A stretch of DNA of 64,000 nt from Pseudoalteromonas sp. Z1A8 (GTDB lineage Bacteria > Pseudomonadota > Gammaproteobacteria > Enterobacterales > Alteromonadaceae). The translations under genes were made by a program, and so were the position numbers. The notes beneath the pieces were generated by a model. It was not told the DNA's origin. It did no database searches and was given only the letters and a program-made list of their open reading frames with translations. Numbering within the stretch: the first letter of the stretch is position 1; each line of letters begins with the position of its first letter. Location: assembly GCF_011378855.1 (NCBI RefSeq), contig NZ_WTLB01000008.1:44184-108183 (forward strand), given 5' to 3'. Shown in pieces: positions 27,707-36,492 of this stretch.

Positions 27707-27972
27707 GGCCTGTTGACCTTTCAGGATTAAAATTTGTTCAATCTAGGGGCAATTTAATCGCGGCGTGAGGTTTGTAACCTAGCGGGCTAAGTAAAAACCG
27801 AGCAACAAAGAGTAAATTGCCCCTAGGCAGAACCCTTCGGGCAGCGCATGTTTGGCATTTATTCCACGTTATCGCCTATTTATGGGGAAAAACCACACTG
27901 CATAGGCTCTGCCTTGCGTAAATACCAAACAGTCTGTTGCAAATTTAACCTCAAAAGATAAACAGGCCCTAG
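27703..27972. mobile_element. MITE-like element, 262 bp, with CTAG duplication
   Basis: The element at 27707-27968 is bounded by exact inverted ends GGCCTGTT/AACAGGCC, which continue as an imperfect match for about 30 bp, and is flanked on both sides by CTAG (27703-27706 and 27969-27972). It contains a 14-bp perfect inner repeat, CTAGGGGCAATTTA at 27743-27756 with its complement at 27813-27826. Further pairs are TGTTTGGCATTTAT (27849-27862) with 27918-27931 (one mismatch or two) and AGGCAGA (27825-27831) with 27908-27914. It codes for nothing. The left CTAG supplies the SIMPL stop codon; the right copy forms the ribosome site of the next gene. A non-autonomous transposable element is the best reading. 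Confidence 0.75.
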
Positions 27973-27980
27973 GAAATAAT

Positions 27981-28424
27981 ATGTCAGAGTCTAAATATGG
28001 TCAGTTTGTACTGGCTCCCCGTTCGTACTTTTTTACTGCTATAGCGAGCGTGGTATTTGCGTTTATAGGCTTCAGTTATAATGCATGGCGAATGGAAGCA
28101 AGTGAAGAGAACAACAATACACGTATTGCTAGCTTTCAAATATTACAAGAACTAGCCGAGCTTGAGCTTATAGTATTTGCAGCGCATTACGATAATAACA
28201 AAATAGATGGTAGCCCTAGAAAAGGCTGGGTTAAAGTTAACTTAATTCACGACTTAAGCTACTTAGCCGTTGATAAAGTACATTTAAAAACAAAAGACTT
28301 ACAAAAGGTCTGGCAAACAAATTGGCCAAATATGGTTGAGCACGAAAGTGCTGCGCAATCCATTACACACGCTATAGATAGTGTGCGTATAGAAGTAGTG
28401 GGTGAGTTAAAGCGCCTTGATTAG
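27981..28424 (+). CDS. Hypothetical membrane-anchored protein
   Basis: A 147-residue protein I do not recognise. One membrane helix (about residues 15-33, YFFTAIASVVFAFIGFSY) follows a short cytoplasmic N-terminus; the rest is a soluble helical domain with SFQILQELAELELIVFAAHY and KGWVKVNLIHDLSYLA. AGGA, partly built from the right flank of the MITE-like element, lies seven bases before the ATG. Before that insertion it would have started about 8 bases after the SIMPL gene, suggesting the two belonged to one operon. Its 3' end overlaps the convergent gene by 18 nt. Confidence 0.7.
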   Translation: MSESKYGQFVLAPRSYFFTAIASVVFAFIGFSYNAWRMEASEENNNTRIASFQILQELAELELIVFAAHYDNNKIDGSPRKGWVKVNLIHDLSYLAVDKVHLKTKDLQKVWQTNWPNMVEHESAAQSITHAIDSVRIEVVGELKRLD

Positions 28425-29075
28425 GTGCACAACTTGCGCCGTTGATCGTTGCAAGTAAGCAGCGCTTAGTAAAATCGTGGTTTCGTTAAGTTTTTGTCCT
28501 TTTAATACGTTAATAAGCTGCTGTTTTGCATTCGGATTTTGTTTTTGTTCTATTTCCATAAGAGCTAATAACGCTGAGAATTCATGCTTAACTGGTGTGT
28601 TAGGTTTATCAGCGTAAGCAATATAGCTGGCAACCGGTGTTAACCCTTGTTGATTTGGCTGCGCAAGCGCTTTAACTAAGTCATCATTTGATTCAAACAA
28701 CATTAAAGAGCGCACATAGTTAAATGGCAGCTTTGTAGCATCAGCATGTTTAAACACATTGTGCAGTACGTTATTTCCTTGGGTATCTTGTGCTAAAAAG
28801 CCTTTATTAAGTTTGAGCGCAGGGGTAAAAAAGCTTAACGCATCAATACTGGTGAGTTGGTTAATAAAAGGAGACGGTGGTGTGTTAGTGGTAAAAATAC
28901 GCTTGGCAACATTTTGCATAAAATCGTACTTAATGCTTAACCGCTCAGCGCTTTGAAATAAATGGTTAAGTTGCAAAGTTTGCTGGGCAGGACTTAACTG
29001 CTTAAAGTCGTTATTGAGCTCATTTAATTGCTGCTTTGAAATACGCGCATTAAGTAGTTGTATGCTTAAATCCAT
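28407..29075 (-). CDS. Hypothetical protein, helical, ankyrin-like hints
   Basis: A 222-residue cytosolic protein of unknown function. It has no signal peptide or membrane segment and is strongly helical. The stretch NVLHNVFKHADATKLPFNYV resembles an ankyrin-type turn-helix, but I cannot count regular repeats. I start at the ATG at 29075, preceded by GGAAATAATA; the longer in-frame start at 29138 lies inside the terminator of the next gene and is unlikely. It overlaps the convergent gene at 27981-28424 by 18 nt. Confidence 0.6.
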   Translation of the reverse strand: MDLSIQLLNARISKQQLNELNNDFKQLSPAQQTLQLNHLFQSAERLSIKYDFMQNVAKRIFTTNTPPSPFINQLTSIDALSFFTPALKLNKGFLAQDTQGNNVLHNVFKHADATKLPFNYVRSLMLFESNDDLVKALAQPNQQGLTPVASYIAYADKPNTPVKHEFSALLALMEIEQKQNPNAKQQLINVLKGQKLNETTILLSAAYLQRSTAQVVHLIKAL

Positions 29076-29113
29076 TATTATTTCCAAAATCTTTTTTGCT
29101 ACTATAAAACAAA

Positions 29114-29135
29114 AAAGGTCGCAGATGCGACCTTT
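29114..29135 (-). terminator. Intrinsic terminator of the DUF885 gene
   Basis: AAAGGTCGCA and TGCGACCTTT form a 10-bp stem with a 2-nt centre; read on the minus strand it is followed by TTTGTTTT, ending the transcript of the lipoprotein gene at 29165. Confidence 0.85.
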
Positions 29136-29164
29136 CATATTTAAACAATTGCTTTAAATTGATA

Positions 29165-31000
29165 TTAAGCTTTTTTGCTTGCTACCCATTCGTTAACAAA
29201 GTTTTCTAGCACGTTAAGTGGTACTGGACCATTTTTAAGCACTACGTCGTGGAACTGGCGAATATCAAACTTATCACCAAGTTGCTTTTTAGCGTCTTCA
29301 CGAAGTTCTAGAATCTTAAGCATACCCACTTTATAAGCCGTTGCTTGTGAAGGCATTACAATGTGACGCTCAACCATTTTAACACCGTCAGATGTTGCAT
29401 TAGGCGTGTTATTTACGTAGTAATCAATACCTTCTTGGCGAGTCCACTTCATTGCGTGAATACCTGTATCAACCACTAAGCGACATGCGCGCCATAATTC
29501 CATTGAAAGGCGACCAAAATCTGAATAAGGGTCTGAGTACATGCCCATTTCTTTTGGAATGAACTCTGAGTATAAACCCCAGCCTTCAATATACGCTGTA
29601 TAGCCACCAAATTTACGGAACTTAGGAATACCTTCTAGTTCTTGTGAAATAGCTATTTGCATATGGTGGCCCGGAATACCTTCGTGGTAAGCCAGTGCTT
29701 CCATTTGATACGTTGGCATTGCTTCCATATCGTAAAGATTAGCGTAGTAAACACCTGGGCGAGAGCCGTCTGGAGCAGGCTGTTGGTAAAATGCTTTACC
29801 TGCCGCTTTTTCACGGAATGCTTCAACTGCTTTTACTTTTAAACCGGCTTTTGGTTTAACAATAAATAGCTCATCTAAACGCGTTTTCATTGTATCAATA
29901 AGGCCCGTTGCTTCATCTAGGTAGCGTTGCTTACCTTGTGCATCATTAGGGTAGTAAAATTGCTTGTCAGTTTTCATAAACTGCATAAACGCTTTTAAAT
30001 CGCCTTTAAAGCCCACTTTATCTTTAATTTCACGCATTTCATCATGAATACGTGTCACTTCAGATAGGCCAATTGCATGAATTTCTTTAGCCGTTAAATC
30101 GGTTGTTGTAGTGCGCTTAAGTGCGTTGTTATAAAACGCCTCACCGTCAGGTAGCTTCCATGCGCCATCACGATCATCTGCACGTTTTTCAAGCTGTGCT
30201 AGGTAATTAATTAGCTTAGAGTAAGATGGTTTAACAGCCGACTTTAATGCATCAGATGCATCGCTGATTAACGAGTCTTTTTCATCTTGGCTAATTTCAA
30301 GCGCTGTTACTTTACGTTTAAAGTCGGCAAGTAATGTAGAGTCATCACCTTTATCAAATGGTGCGCCGTGAATAATATTTTTGCTTGAATCAATAACATG
30401 TGGGAACACAAATTTAGGGGCAATAATGCCTTTTTCTGCACGTACAGTTAAATCGGTAATTAGTTGATCAATAACACCAGTTACACCATTTAAACGTGAG
30501 ATGTAGTCTTTAGCTTCTTTTACATTACTAATTGAGTGCTGATTAATTAAAAATGCAGGGATCATAGAATGCGTACCAAACATTTGGTTCACAGGGTAGT
30601 TGTGGTAACGCCATTTAAAGTCAGCAATCGAACTCTCAAGATCTTGTTTTTTTAAGTCGTAGCTTACTTTAGTTGCGTCATCTAATAAGTCACGGTTAAT
30701 GGCTTTTAGTGTAACTAAGTCTGCTTTTGTTTGTGCTAAATCTTTAAGCTGTCTCTCTTCGCTGCCATCGTCCCACTTATCGTAATCTTGCTTAATACCC
30801 ATGTATGTTTGATATACAGGGCTGCTCATTACGTCGCGGTTAAATGTATCTTCAAAAAAAGCATTCGCTTTGTCTATTTCACTTTGTTGTGATTGAACTG
30901 CTTGTGCAATAGGAGCTGAAGTCGCTTGTTGTGTTGTTTGCTGGCAACCAGCAAGTAGTGCAACGCTTACTGCCGCTGCAATAAAAGTAAGTTTACGCAT
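29165..31000 (-). CDS. DUF885 family lipoprotein (probable metallopeptidase-like)
   Basis: A 611-residue lipoprotein. The signal peptide ends in the lipobox LLAGC (Cys19); the following QQ points to the outer membrane. The DUF885 domain fills the rest and carries HEGIPGHHMQ at residues 439-448, which resembles the HExxH-type zinc site of peptidases, and a downstream Glu-rich helix (YIEGWGLYSE). DUF885 proteins have been suggested to be peptidases, but substrates are unknown to me. I start at the ATG at 31000, with AGGGAAAACA directly upstream; the 26-residue longer frame would spoil the lipoprotein signal. Confidence 0.85.
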   Translation of the reverse strand: MRKLTFIAAAVSVALLAGCQQTTQQATSAPIAQAVQSQQSEIDKANAFFEDTFNRDVMSSPVYQTYMGIKQDYDKWDDGSEERQLKDLAQTKADLVTLKAINRDLLDDATKVSYDLKKQDLESSIADFKWRYHNYPVNQMFGTHSMIPAFLINQHSISNVKEAKDYISRLNGVTGVIDQLITDLTVRAEKGIIAPKFVFPHVIDSSKNIIHGAPFDKGDDSTLLADFKRKVTALEISQDEKDSLISDASDALKSAVKPSYSKLINYLAQLEKRADDRDGAWKLPDGEAFYNNALKRTTTTDLTAKEIHAIGLSEVTRIHDEMREIKDKVGFKGDLKAFMQFMKTDKQFYYPNDAQGKQRYLDEATGLIDTMKTRLDELFIVKPKAGLKVKAVEAFREKAAGKAFYQQPAPDGSRPGVYYANLYDMEAMPTYQMEALAYHEGIPGHHMQIAISQELEGIPKFRKFGGYTAYIEGWGLYSEFIPKEMGMYSDPYSDFGRLSMELWRACRLVVDTGIHAMKWTRQEGIDYYVNNTPNATSDGVKMVERHIVMPSQATAYKVGMLKILELREDAKKQLGDKFDIRQFHDVVLKNGPVPLNVLENFVNEWVASKKA

Positions 31001-31065
31001 TGTTTTCCCTTTTGTTGTTAGAAACCCATTAGGGTATTTTATATTTATTTTTTTGCTTAATAGAA

Positions 31066-31088
31066 CGTGTAGTATCAAGTACTACACG
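31066..31088 (-). terminator. Hairpin overlapping the hemW stop codon
   Basis: CGTGTAGTA (31066-31074) and TACTACACG (31080-31088) form a perfect 9-bp stem. It contains the hemW stop codon (31082-31084) and is followed on the minus strand by TTCTATT, a weak U-tract, so termination is plausible but not strong. Confidence 0.5.
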
Positions 31089-32218
31089 AACAATTCTAGC
31101 AGGTCATTTAAAAAGCGATGACCTTTTAAGCTTACTTGCCAATGGCTGTCTGTTTGAGTCAATAAACCTTTATTAATTGCTTGGTTTAATGCGCTTTGCT
31201 GACTTTGCAGTGGCAGTGTTGTTAGCTTATTAAAGTCGTTAATCGGGCAAGGCTCAACAAGGCGAAAGCGATTCATAAAAAATTCAAACGCTAAATCGTC
31301 TTGCTCTACATGCCAGCTTTTATACATATACGGTTTAATTAAATCCATATAGCCGCGTGGATGTTTAACCTTTTCGGTACGTGTAATAAGCCCTGTATTT
31401 GCATCAGTTACCTTACCATGCGCGCCGCAGCCAATACCGAGATAATCGCCAAAACGCCAATAATTTAAGTTATGTTGGCATTGATAACCTGGTTTTGCAT
31501 AGCCCGATATTTCATATTGTATGTAACCTGCTTGAGCTAGTAACTCGACCCCTTGCTCTTGAATGTCCCACAGTGTTTCGTCTTGTGGCAAGGTAGGAGG
31601 TTTCGACGCAAATTGCGTGTTTGGCTCAATAGTCAGCTGATACCACGATATATGAGGAGGATCGAGCGCTATTATTTGTTTTAAATCACTCAGTGCATCA
31701 TCAAGTGTTTGGCCTGGTAAGCCATGCATTAAATCAAGGTTAAAGCTGTTTAAACCGGCTTCTTTAGCTTGCTGAGCGGCATAATTAGCCTCGTCGCTGC
31801 CATGAATCCGACCAAGTGCTTTTAACTTGTCGTTTTGCATGCTTTGCACGCCAATAGAAATACGGTTAATACCTGCTTTTACGTAATCTTTAAAGCGACC
31901 TGTTTCTACCGTGCCAGGGTTGGCTTCAAGGGTAACTTCACAGTGCTCTTCAAGACCAATTAGGTTGTTGACTTCATTTAGTAAACGAGTATAAGCCGCG
32001 CCCGTTAATAAACTAGGAGTACCGCCACCAATAAAAATACTGTGAATTTTACGCCCTTGCACTAAGTGCAAATCTGCTTTTAAATCATCAATTAAATGCT
32101 GAACATATTCAGCTTCAGGTATTTCACCTTTTTGTCCGTGGCTATTAAAATCGCAGTACGGGCATTTTTGCACGCACCAAGGCACGTGTACATATAAGCT
32201 CAGTGGTGGAAGGTTCAC
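31082..32218 (-). CDS. hemW: Radical SAM heme chaperone HemW
   Basis: Binds heme and a 4Fe-4S cluster and delivers heme to membrane respiratory enzymes; it was long annotated as a coproporphyrinogen oxidase. The radical SAM cluster motif is WCVQKCPYC (Cys15, 19, 22 from the chosen start), followed by [11 protein letters not shown] choose the GTG at 32218: the GTG overlaps the rdgB stop as GTGA, AAGGCGG lies upstream, and the resulting 378 residues equal the E. coli length. A longer reading frame reaches back into rdgB and is not needed. It is the last gene of the DUF4426-rdgB-hemW operon. Confidence 0.93.
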   Translation of the reverse strand: MNLPPLSLYVHVPWCVQKCPYCDFNSHGQKGEIPEAEYVQHLIDDLKADLHLVQGRKIHSIFIGGGTPSLLTGAAYTRLLNEVNNLIGLEEHCEVTLEANPGTVETGRFKDYVKAGINRISIGVQSMQNDKLKALGRIHGSDEANYAAQQAKEAGLNSFNLDLMHGLPGQTLDDALSDLKQIIALDPPHISWYQLTIEPNTQFASKPPTLPQDETLWDIQEQGVELLAQAGYIQYEISGYAKPGYQCQHNLNYWRFGDYLGIGCGAHGKVTDANTGLITRTEKVKHPRGYMDLIKPYMYKSWHVEQDDLAFEFFMNRFRLVEPCPINDFNKLTTLPLQSQQSALNQAINKGLLTQTDSHWQVSLKGHRFLNDLLELFV

Positions 32219-32814
32219 AGGCCGCCTTTTTGCTGTAGCTCTAGTAATAGTTTTTGTAGCGCTTGGCCGCGATGACTCACTGAATTTTTTTGCTCTTTTG
32301 TGAGCTCTGCACTGGTACAATTTTGCTCTGCTACAAAAAACACTGGGTCGTAACCAAAGCCACCGTTACCATTTTGAGTGAGCGTAATTTCGCCTTCCCA
32401 GCTTGCACTACAAATAAGAGGAGTGGGGTCATCTGCGTGGCGCATTAATACCAGTACACACCAAAAACGTGCACTACGAATAGGGTTATTACCCAAACCT
32501 ACAAGTAACTTATCAATGTTATCTTGATCGCTGGCACCTGGGCCTGCAAAACGGGCTGAGTAAACACCGGGTGCACCATTTAGGCCATCAACTTCTAAAC
32601 CTGAGTCATCGGCAATTGCAGGCATGCCAGTAATTTTAGCGGCATGACGTGCTTTAATAATGGCATTTTCAACAAAGGTAGTGCCGGTTTCGGCAACTTC
32701 ACCTACGTTAAAATCGCTCTGTGGAACTACATTAATATTCAGAGGGCTTAGCATGTTAGCTAGCTCATTTACTTTGCCAGGGTTACCTGTAGCAAGTACT
32801 AAAGTTTTGGTCAT
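32215..32814 (-). CDS. rdgB: XTP/dITP diphosphatase
   Basis: Removes the deaminated purine nucleotides XTP, dITP and ITP by hydrolysis to the monophosphate, keeping them out of DNA and RNA. The 199-residue protein shows [12 protein letters not shown] at the substrate-binding N-terminus and [20 protein letters not shown], the catalytic signature of the HAM1 family, and SHRGQAL near the C-terminus. It starts four bases after the DUF4426 gene and overlaps hemW by 4 nt, so the three are translated from one message. Confidence 0.95.
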   Translation of the reverse strand: MTKTLVLATGNPGKVNELANMLSPLNINVVPQSDFNVGEVAETGTTFVENAIIKARHAAKITGMPAIADDSGLEVDGLNGAPGVYSARFAGPGASDQDNIDKLLVGLGNNPIRSARFWCVLVLMRHADDPTPLICSASWEGEITLTQNGNGGFGYDPVFFVAEQNCTSAELTKEQKNSVSHRGQALQKLLLELQQKGGL

Positions 32815-32818
32815 GTTA

Positions 32819-33262
32819 TTAATCTACGTAAAATTTTTGCTGAAACTGTAATTTTTGAAATTGATTGTTTTGTTGTATTTCAATCTCAAAGCGTAAAATC
32901 TCTTCATTGGTATAATCAACTTGGGCAAGGTAGTAAATTGAATCACCTTCTTTTACTTCTTTAAAAGTAAGCGTTTGTTTGTTGCCAAGTAGGTTTTTTG
33001 CTGTGCCTGTAAGTTTTGCTGTTTGGGCTGTGTTTTCGGCATCATTTTTTAATATAGAAATATTCACAATACCTTTGTATCCACTTCGCTCAAGACCATA
33101 CGCTGTTGCTATTTTTGGCTGAATAAAAGTAGAAGGAAAAGCAATGTAATGCACTTGCCAAGGCCCAAGCTCTTTATACTGTGCGCCTTGCATTTCTTCA
33201 CTTTGCGCGTTAAACGCAAATGCTAAACAAGCAATAAAACAAAACTTAATTAAACGGTTCAT
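32819..33262 (-). CDS. DUF4426 periplasmic protein
   Basis: A 147-residue exported protein of unknown function. The signal peptide covers about residues 1-21 (ending NAQSEE). The mature chain matches DUF4426 as I recall it: [28 protein letters not shown] and NISILKN, a beta-rich layout. It is the first gene of the operon with rdgB and hemW, and it begins just downstream of the yggT terminator. The same pairing of DUF4426 with rdgB is familiar from related genomes. Confidence 0.8.
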   Translation of the reverse strand: MNRLIKFCFIACLAFAFNAQSEEMQGAQYKELGPWQVHYIAFPSTFIQPKIATAYGLERSGYKGIVNISILKNDAENTAQTAKLTGTAKNLLGNKQTLTFKEVKEGDSIYYLAQVDYTNEEILRFEIEIQQNNQFQKLQFQQKFYVD

Positions 33263-33285
33263 TATGTATTCCTCAAAACATATAA

Positions 33286-33309
33286 AAAAGAGGCCTTTGG
33301 GCCTCTTTT
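33286..33309 (-). terminator. Intrinsic terminator of the yggS-proC-yggT operon
   Basis: AAAAGAGGCC and GGCCTCTTTT form a 10-bp stem with a TTTG loop. Read on the minus strand it is followed by TTTATATG, ending the yggT transcript before the DUF4426 gene. Confidence 0.88.
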
Positions 33310-33326
33310 ACTCAAAAATTAAGTGC

Positions 33327-33860
33327 TTAGACTAAAAAGTCCATAAGCAGCATTTGCAAAAACTGAATACCAATAATAAGCACTAAAACTGATAAATCTA
33401 AGCCACCCATTGATGGCAATATTTTACGAATTGGTTTTAGCATTGGTTCAGTCAGCTGGTGGAAAACCGCTTCAATAGGATTATAGCCTTGGCTAACCCA
33501 ACTTAAAATAGCGCGAATAATAAGTACCCAAAATACTAAATTAAGACCTTCTTTTAGTACAGTTATTAGTGCTTGAATAAGTACTGGTTGTATTGCCCAG
33601 GCCTTATATACAAGAAGCATTAAAGTACTTATTTTGGCTACGGCCACTATAAATGCCAGCAACAGAGATGCTAAATCAAGCCCACCAAATCCAGGAATGA
33701 TTTTACGCAGAGGCTTTACTGCAAACGAAGTGGCTTTAACCACAAACTGGCTCATTGGATTATAAAAGTCGGCTTTTGCCCACTGCAGCCAAAAGCGCAG
33801 TAATACCACCATTAAAAATAAGTTAAACAGGGTATCAATCAAAAAGTGCATGGCATTCAT
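33327..33860 (-). CDS. yggT: YggT family membrane protein
   Basis: A 177-residue inner-membrane protein with two copies of the YggT module: about residues 5-70 (FWLQWAKADFYNPMSQFVV, PLRKIIPGFGGLDLASLLLAF) and 95-175 (ILSWVSQGYNPIEAVFHQLT, PIRKILPSMGGLDLSVLVL). Each has two membrane helices and an arginine-rich PxRKIxPxxGGLDL loop. The function is not firmly known; E. coli yggT affects osmotic tolerance. It lies 27 bases behind proC. Confidence 0.92.
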   Translation of the reverse strand: MNAMHFLIDTLFNLFLMVVLLRFWLQWAKADFYNPMSQFVVKATSFAVKPLRKIIPGFGGLDLASLLLAFIVAVAKISTLMLLVYKAWAIQPVLIQALITVLKEGLNLVFWVLIIRAILSWVSQGYNPIEAVFHQLTEPMLKPIRKILPSMGGLDLSVLVLIIGIQFLQMLLMDFLV

Positions 33861-33887
33861 AGTGTAACCTTCAATAAAAAAGTGGTT

Positions 33888-34709
33888 TTAAAGTTCTTTT
33901 TCCATTTGCTCTGCACGTGCAATACACGCATCCATAGCATCGCCAACGGTTTTAGTTAAGCCTTCATCTTTTAAGTGCTCAACAGCTGCGTGAGTAGTAC
34001 CGCCTTTAGATGTTACGTTTGAACGCAGTTGCGAAATACTAATATCAGGCTGGCTAAGTGCCATTTCGGCAGCGCCAAGTGCTGTTTGTTGTACCAGGCG
34101 ACGAGCATCTTCATCGTTAAAGCCCAGTGCTTTAGCTTTTTCTTCTATTGCTTCCATAAATAAGAAAAAGTAAGCTGGAGATGAGCCCGTAACCGCAATA
34201 ATATCGTTAATTTGCGATTCTTTTTCAACCCATACAACGATGCCAGTACATTCAAAAACTTGCTGTACAAATTCGTGCTCGCTTTGTGTTTCGCCAGCAC
34301 CATATAAACCTGATACTCCGCGACCTAATAAAGACGGTGTATTTGGCATGCAACGTACCATTTTAACGTCTTGTCCTAGCATTTCACGCAAACGTTTTAC
34401 AGTTAGGCCAGCAGCAACAGAAATAAACAGTTTGTCGCTAAAATCTACGCCTGACTCTTGAAACGATTTACATAAATCGCCCATCATTTGTGGTTTAACA
34501 GACAAAACAATTACATCAGCATCGCGCAGGGCTTCGTTATTGTCACTGGTGGTTTGCACCTTGAAATCGGCTGCTACCTTTGCAAGCTTTTCTTGGTTGC
34601 GGTTAGTCGCAATAATATTACTTGCGTTAAAACCGTTTTTTACCATGCCACCAATAATGGCGTAGCTCATATTACCTGTGCCTATAAATGCGATTTTTTT
34701 ATCTGACAT
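33888..34709 (-). CDS. proC: Pyrroline-5-carboxylate reductase
   Basis: Last step of proline synthesis: reduces 1-pyrroline-5-carboxylate to L-proline with NAD(P)H. The 273-residue protein has the dinucleotide-binding motif IAFIGTGNMSYAIIGG at residue 5 and the family signature near the C-terminus (AALGAAEM, LRSNVTSKGGTTHAA). It sits between yggS (17-nt gap) and yggT (27-nt gap), the usual proteobacterial order. Confidence 0.96.
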   Translation of the reverse strand: MSDKKIAFIGTGNMSYAIIGGMVKNGFNASNIIATNRNQEKLAKVAADFKVQTTSDNNEALRDADVIVLSVKPQMMGDLCKSFQESGVDFSDKLFISVAAGLTVKRLREMLGQDVKMVRCMPNTPSLLGRGVSGLYGAGETQSEHEFVQQVFECTGIVVWVEKESQINDIIAVTGSSPAYFFLFMEAIEEKAKALGFNDEDARRLVQQTALGAAEMALSQPDISISQLRSNVTSKGGTTHAAVEHLKDEGLTKTVGDAMDACIARAEQMEKEL

Positions 34710-34726
34710 AAATCTGTTATCACCTT

Positions 34727-35413
34727 TTAAGTTCGTGTTCCAAAAATGTCTGTGCCGACTCTTACCATGGTTGAACCTGCACTAATGGCAGCTTCAACAT
34801 CACCGCTCATACCCATCGACAAAGTATCTACTTGAGGATATTGGGTCTTTAGTTTATCAAAGCAAGTTTGTAATTGCTCAAAAGATTGAGTTTGAGCTAA
34901 CGGATCGTCGCTTTTTGCGGGAATAGCCATTAAACCGCGAAGTGTTAAGTGCTCACATTGGTTAATAAACTCAGCAAGTTCAGAAATTTGCTCAACACTA
35001 CAACCCGATTTGGCGTCTTCTTCGCTTATATTTACTTGAATAAGTATATTAAGAGGCGGTTTATCGTCTGGGCGCTGGGAATCTAATCGCTTCGCTATTT
35101 TTATGCGATCAATACTTTGTACCCAGTCAAAGTTAGCAGCCACTAATGCACTTTTATTTGATTGAATAGGGCCAATGAAATGCCAAATGATGTCGCTATA
35201 TGACTGCAGTTGAGTTATTTTATCTATAGCGTCTTGAACATAAGATTCACCAAATTCGCGCTGGCCATGCTCATAAGCTGCAATAACATCTTTGCTTGGT
35301 TTAGTTTTAGACACTGCGAGTAGAGTGACTTCGTTAGTGTTTCGCTGTGCGTTTTTTGCCGCGTCTGCAATTCTAGCGTAGGCGGATGTGAGTCGTTCTG
35401 CTATTGTAACCAT
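34727..35413 (-). CDS. yggS: PLP homeostasis protein YggS
   Basis: A pyridoxal-phosphate-binding protein that balances PLP and amino-acid/keto-acid pools; no catalytic activity is known. The PLP lysine lies in LLAVSKTKP, and the family blocks GQREFGESYVQ, WHFIGPIQSNK and MGMSGDVEAAI are present. I start at the ATG at 35413 (MVTIAERL), which aligns with the E. coli start and gives 228 residues; the ATG at 35440 would leave only two bases to the divergent pilT gene. Neither start has a strong ribosome site. Confidence 0.93.
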   Translation of the reverse strand: MVTIAERLTSAYARIADAAKNAQRNTNEVTLLAVSKTKPSKDVIAAYEHGQREFGESYVQDAIDKITQLQSYSDIIWHFIGPIQSNKSALVAANFDWVQSIDRIKIAKRLDSQRPDDKPPLNILIQVNISEEDAKSGCSVEQISELAEFINQCEHLTLRGLMAIPAKSDDPLAQTQSFEQLQTCFDKLKTQYPQVDTLSMGMSGDVEAAISAGSTMVRVGTDIFGTRT

Positions 35414-35442
35414 ATATTTATCAGTTAGTTGTGGAGTCATAA

Positions 35443-36483
35443 ATGGATATTACCGAATTATTAGCGTTTAGTGTGCAACACAAAGCATCCGATTTACATT
35501 TATCGTCGGGTGTTTCACCTATGATACGCGTAGACGGTGATGTTCGCCGCATTAATATACCAGCACTAGAAGACAAAGACGTAAACAGTCTGGTTTACGA
35601 TATTATGAACGATAATCAACGCAAGGACTATGAACAAAATCTCGAAGTGGATTTTTCGTTTGAAGTACCTAATTTAGCACGTTTTCGTGTGAATGCGTTC
35701 AACTCTAATCGTGGGCCAGCTGCTGTATTTCGTACCATACCAAGTGAAGTGTTAACACTTGATGATTTAGGTGCGCCAGATATTTTTAAAACAATCTCTG
35801 ATACCCCACGTGGACTCGTATTAGTGACAGGGCCTACAGGCTCAGGTAAATCAACAACACTTGCCGCTATGGTTGATTACATAAATCAAAATAAACATCA
35901 CCATATTCTCACCATCGAAGATCCAATTGAGTTTGTTCACGATAATAAATTAAGCCTTATTAACCAACGAGAAGTACATCGCGATACTCATAGCTTCTCA
36001 AATGCGCTTCGTAGTGCACTGCGTGAAGACCCTGATGTAATACTTGTAGGTGAGTTACGTGATTTAGAAACAATTCGTCTTGCAATGACCGCAGCCGAAA
36101 CCGGTCATTTAGTATTTGGTACGCTGCATACTACTTCTGCACCAAAAACCATTGACCGTATTATTGATGTATTCCCAGGTGAAGAAAAATCGATGGTGCG
36201 TTCAATGTTATCTGAATCTTTACGTGCTGTTATTTCGCAAACTTTACTTAAGAAAGTAGGAGGCGGGCGAGTTGCCGCACACGAAATTATGATTGCAGTA
36301 CCCGCGATTCGTAACTTAATACGTGAAGATAAAGTTGCACAAATGTACTCGTCTATTCAAACCGGCGCGTCTGTAGGCATGCAAACAATGGATCAGTGCT
36401 TAACTAATTTAGTTAATCGCGGGATCATCACTACTGCCGCAGCGAAAGAAAAAGCACAAGACAAAACACAATTTGGTGGGTAA
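35443..36483 (+). CDS. pilT: Type IV pilus retraction ATPase PilT
   Basis: Hexameric cytoplasmic ATPase that depolymerises type IV pili, driving twitching and DNA uptake. The 346-residue protein has the N-terminal PAS-like domain (ASDLHLSSGVSPMIRVDGD), Walker A GPTGSGKST, the Asp box, Walker B (DPDVILVGELRD), the His box (AETGHLVFGTLHT) and the retraction motif AIRNLIRE. It is divergent from yggS with a 29-base gap to the chosen yggS start, and pilU follows after 9 bases, the classic arrangement. Confidence 0.97.
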   Translation: MDITELLAFSVQHKASDLHLSSGVSPMIRVDGDVRRINIPALEDKDVNSLVYDIMNDNQRKDYEQNLEVDFSFEVPNLARFRVNAFNSNRGPAAVFRTIPSEVLTLDDLGAPDIFKTISDTPRGLVLVTGPTGSGKSTTLAAMVDYINQNKHHHILTIEDPIEFVHDNKLSLINQREVHRDTHSFSNALRSALREDPDVILVGELRDLETIRLAMTAAETGHLVFGTLHTTSAPKTIDRIIDVFPGEEKSMVRSMLSESLRAVISQTLLKKVGGGRVAAHEIMIAVPAIRNLIREDKVAQMYSSIQTGASVGMQTMDQCLTNLVNRGIITTAAAKEKAQDKTQFGG

Positions 36484-36492
36484 GAAATTATT

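Noticed and set aside
32219..32320. 34-residue upstream extension of HemW inside rdgB
   Set aside because: The GTG at 32218 with the GTGA overlap gives exactly the family length.
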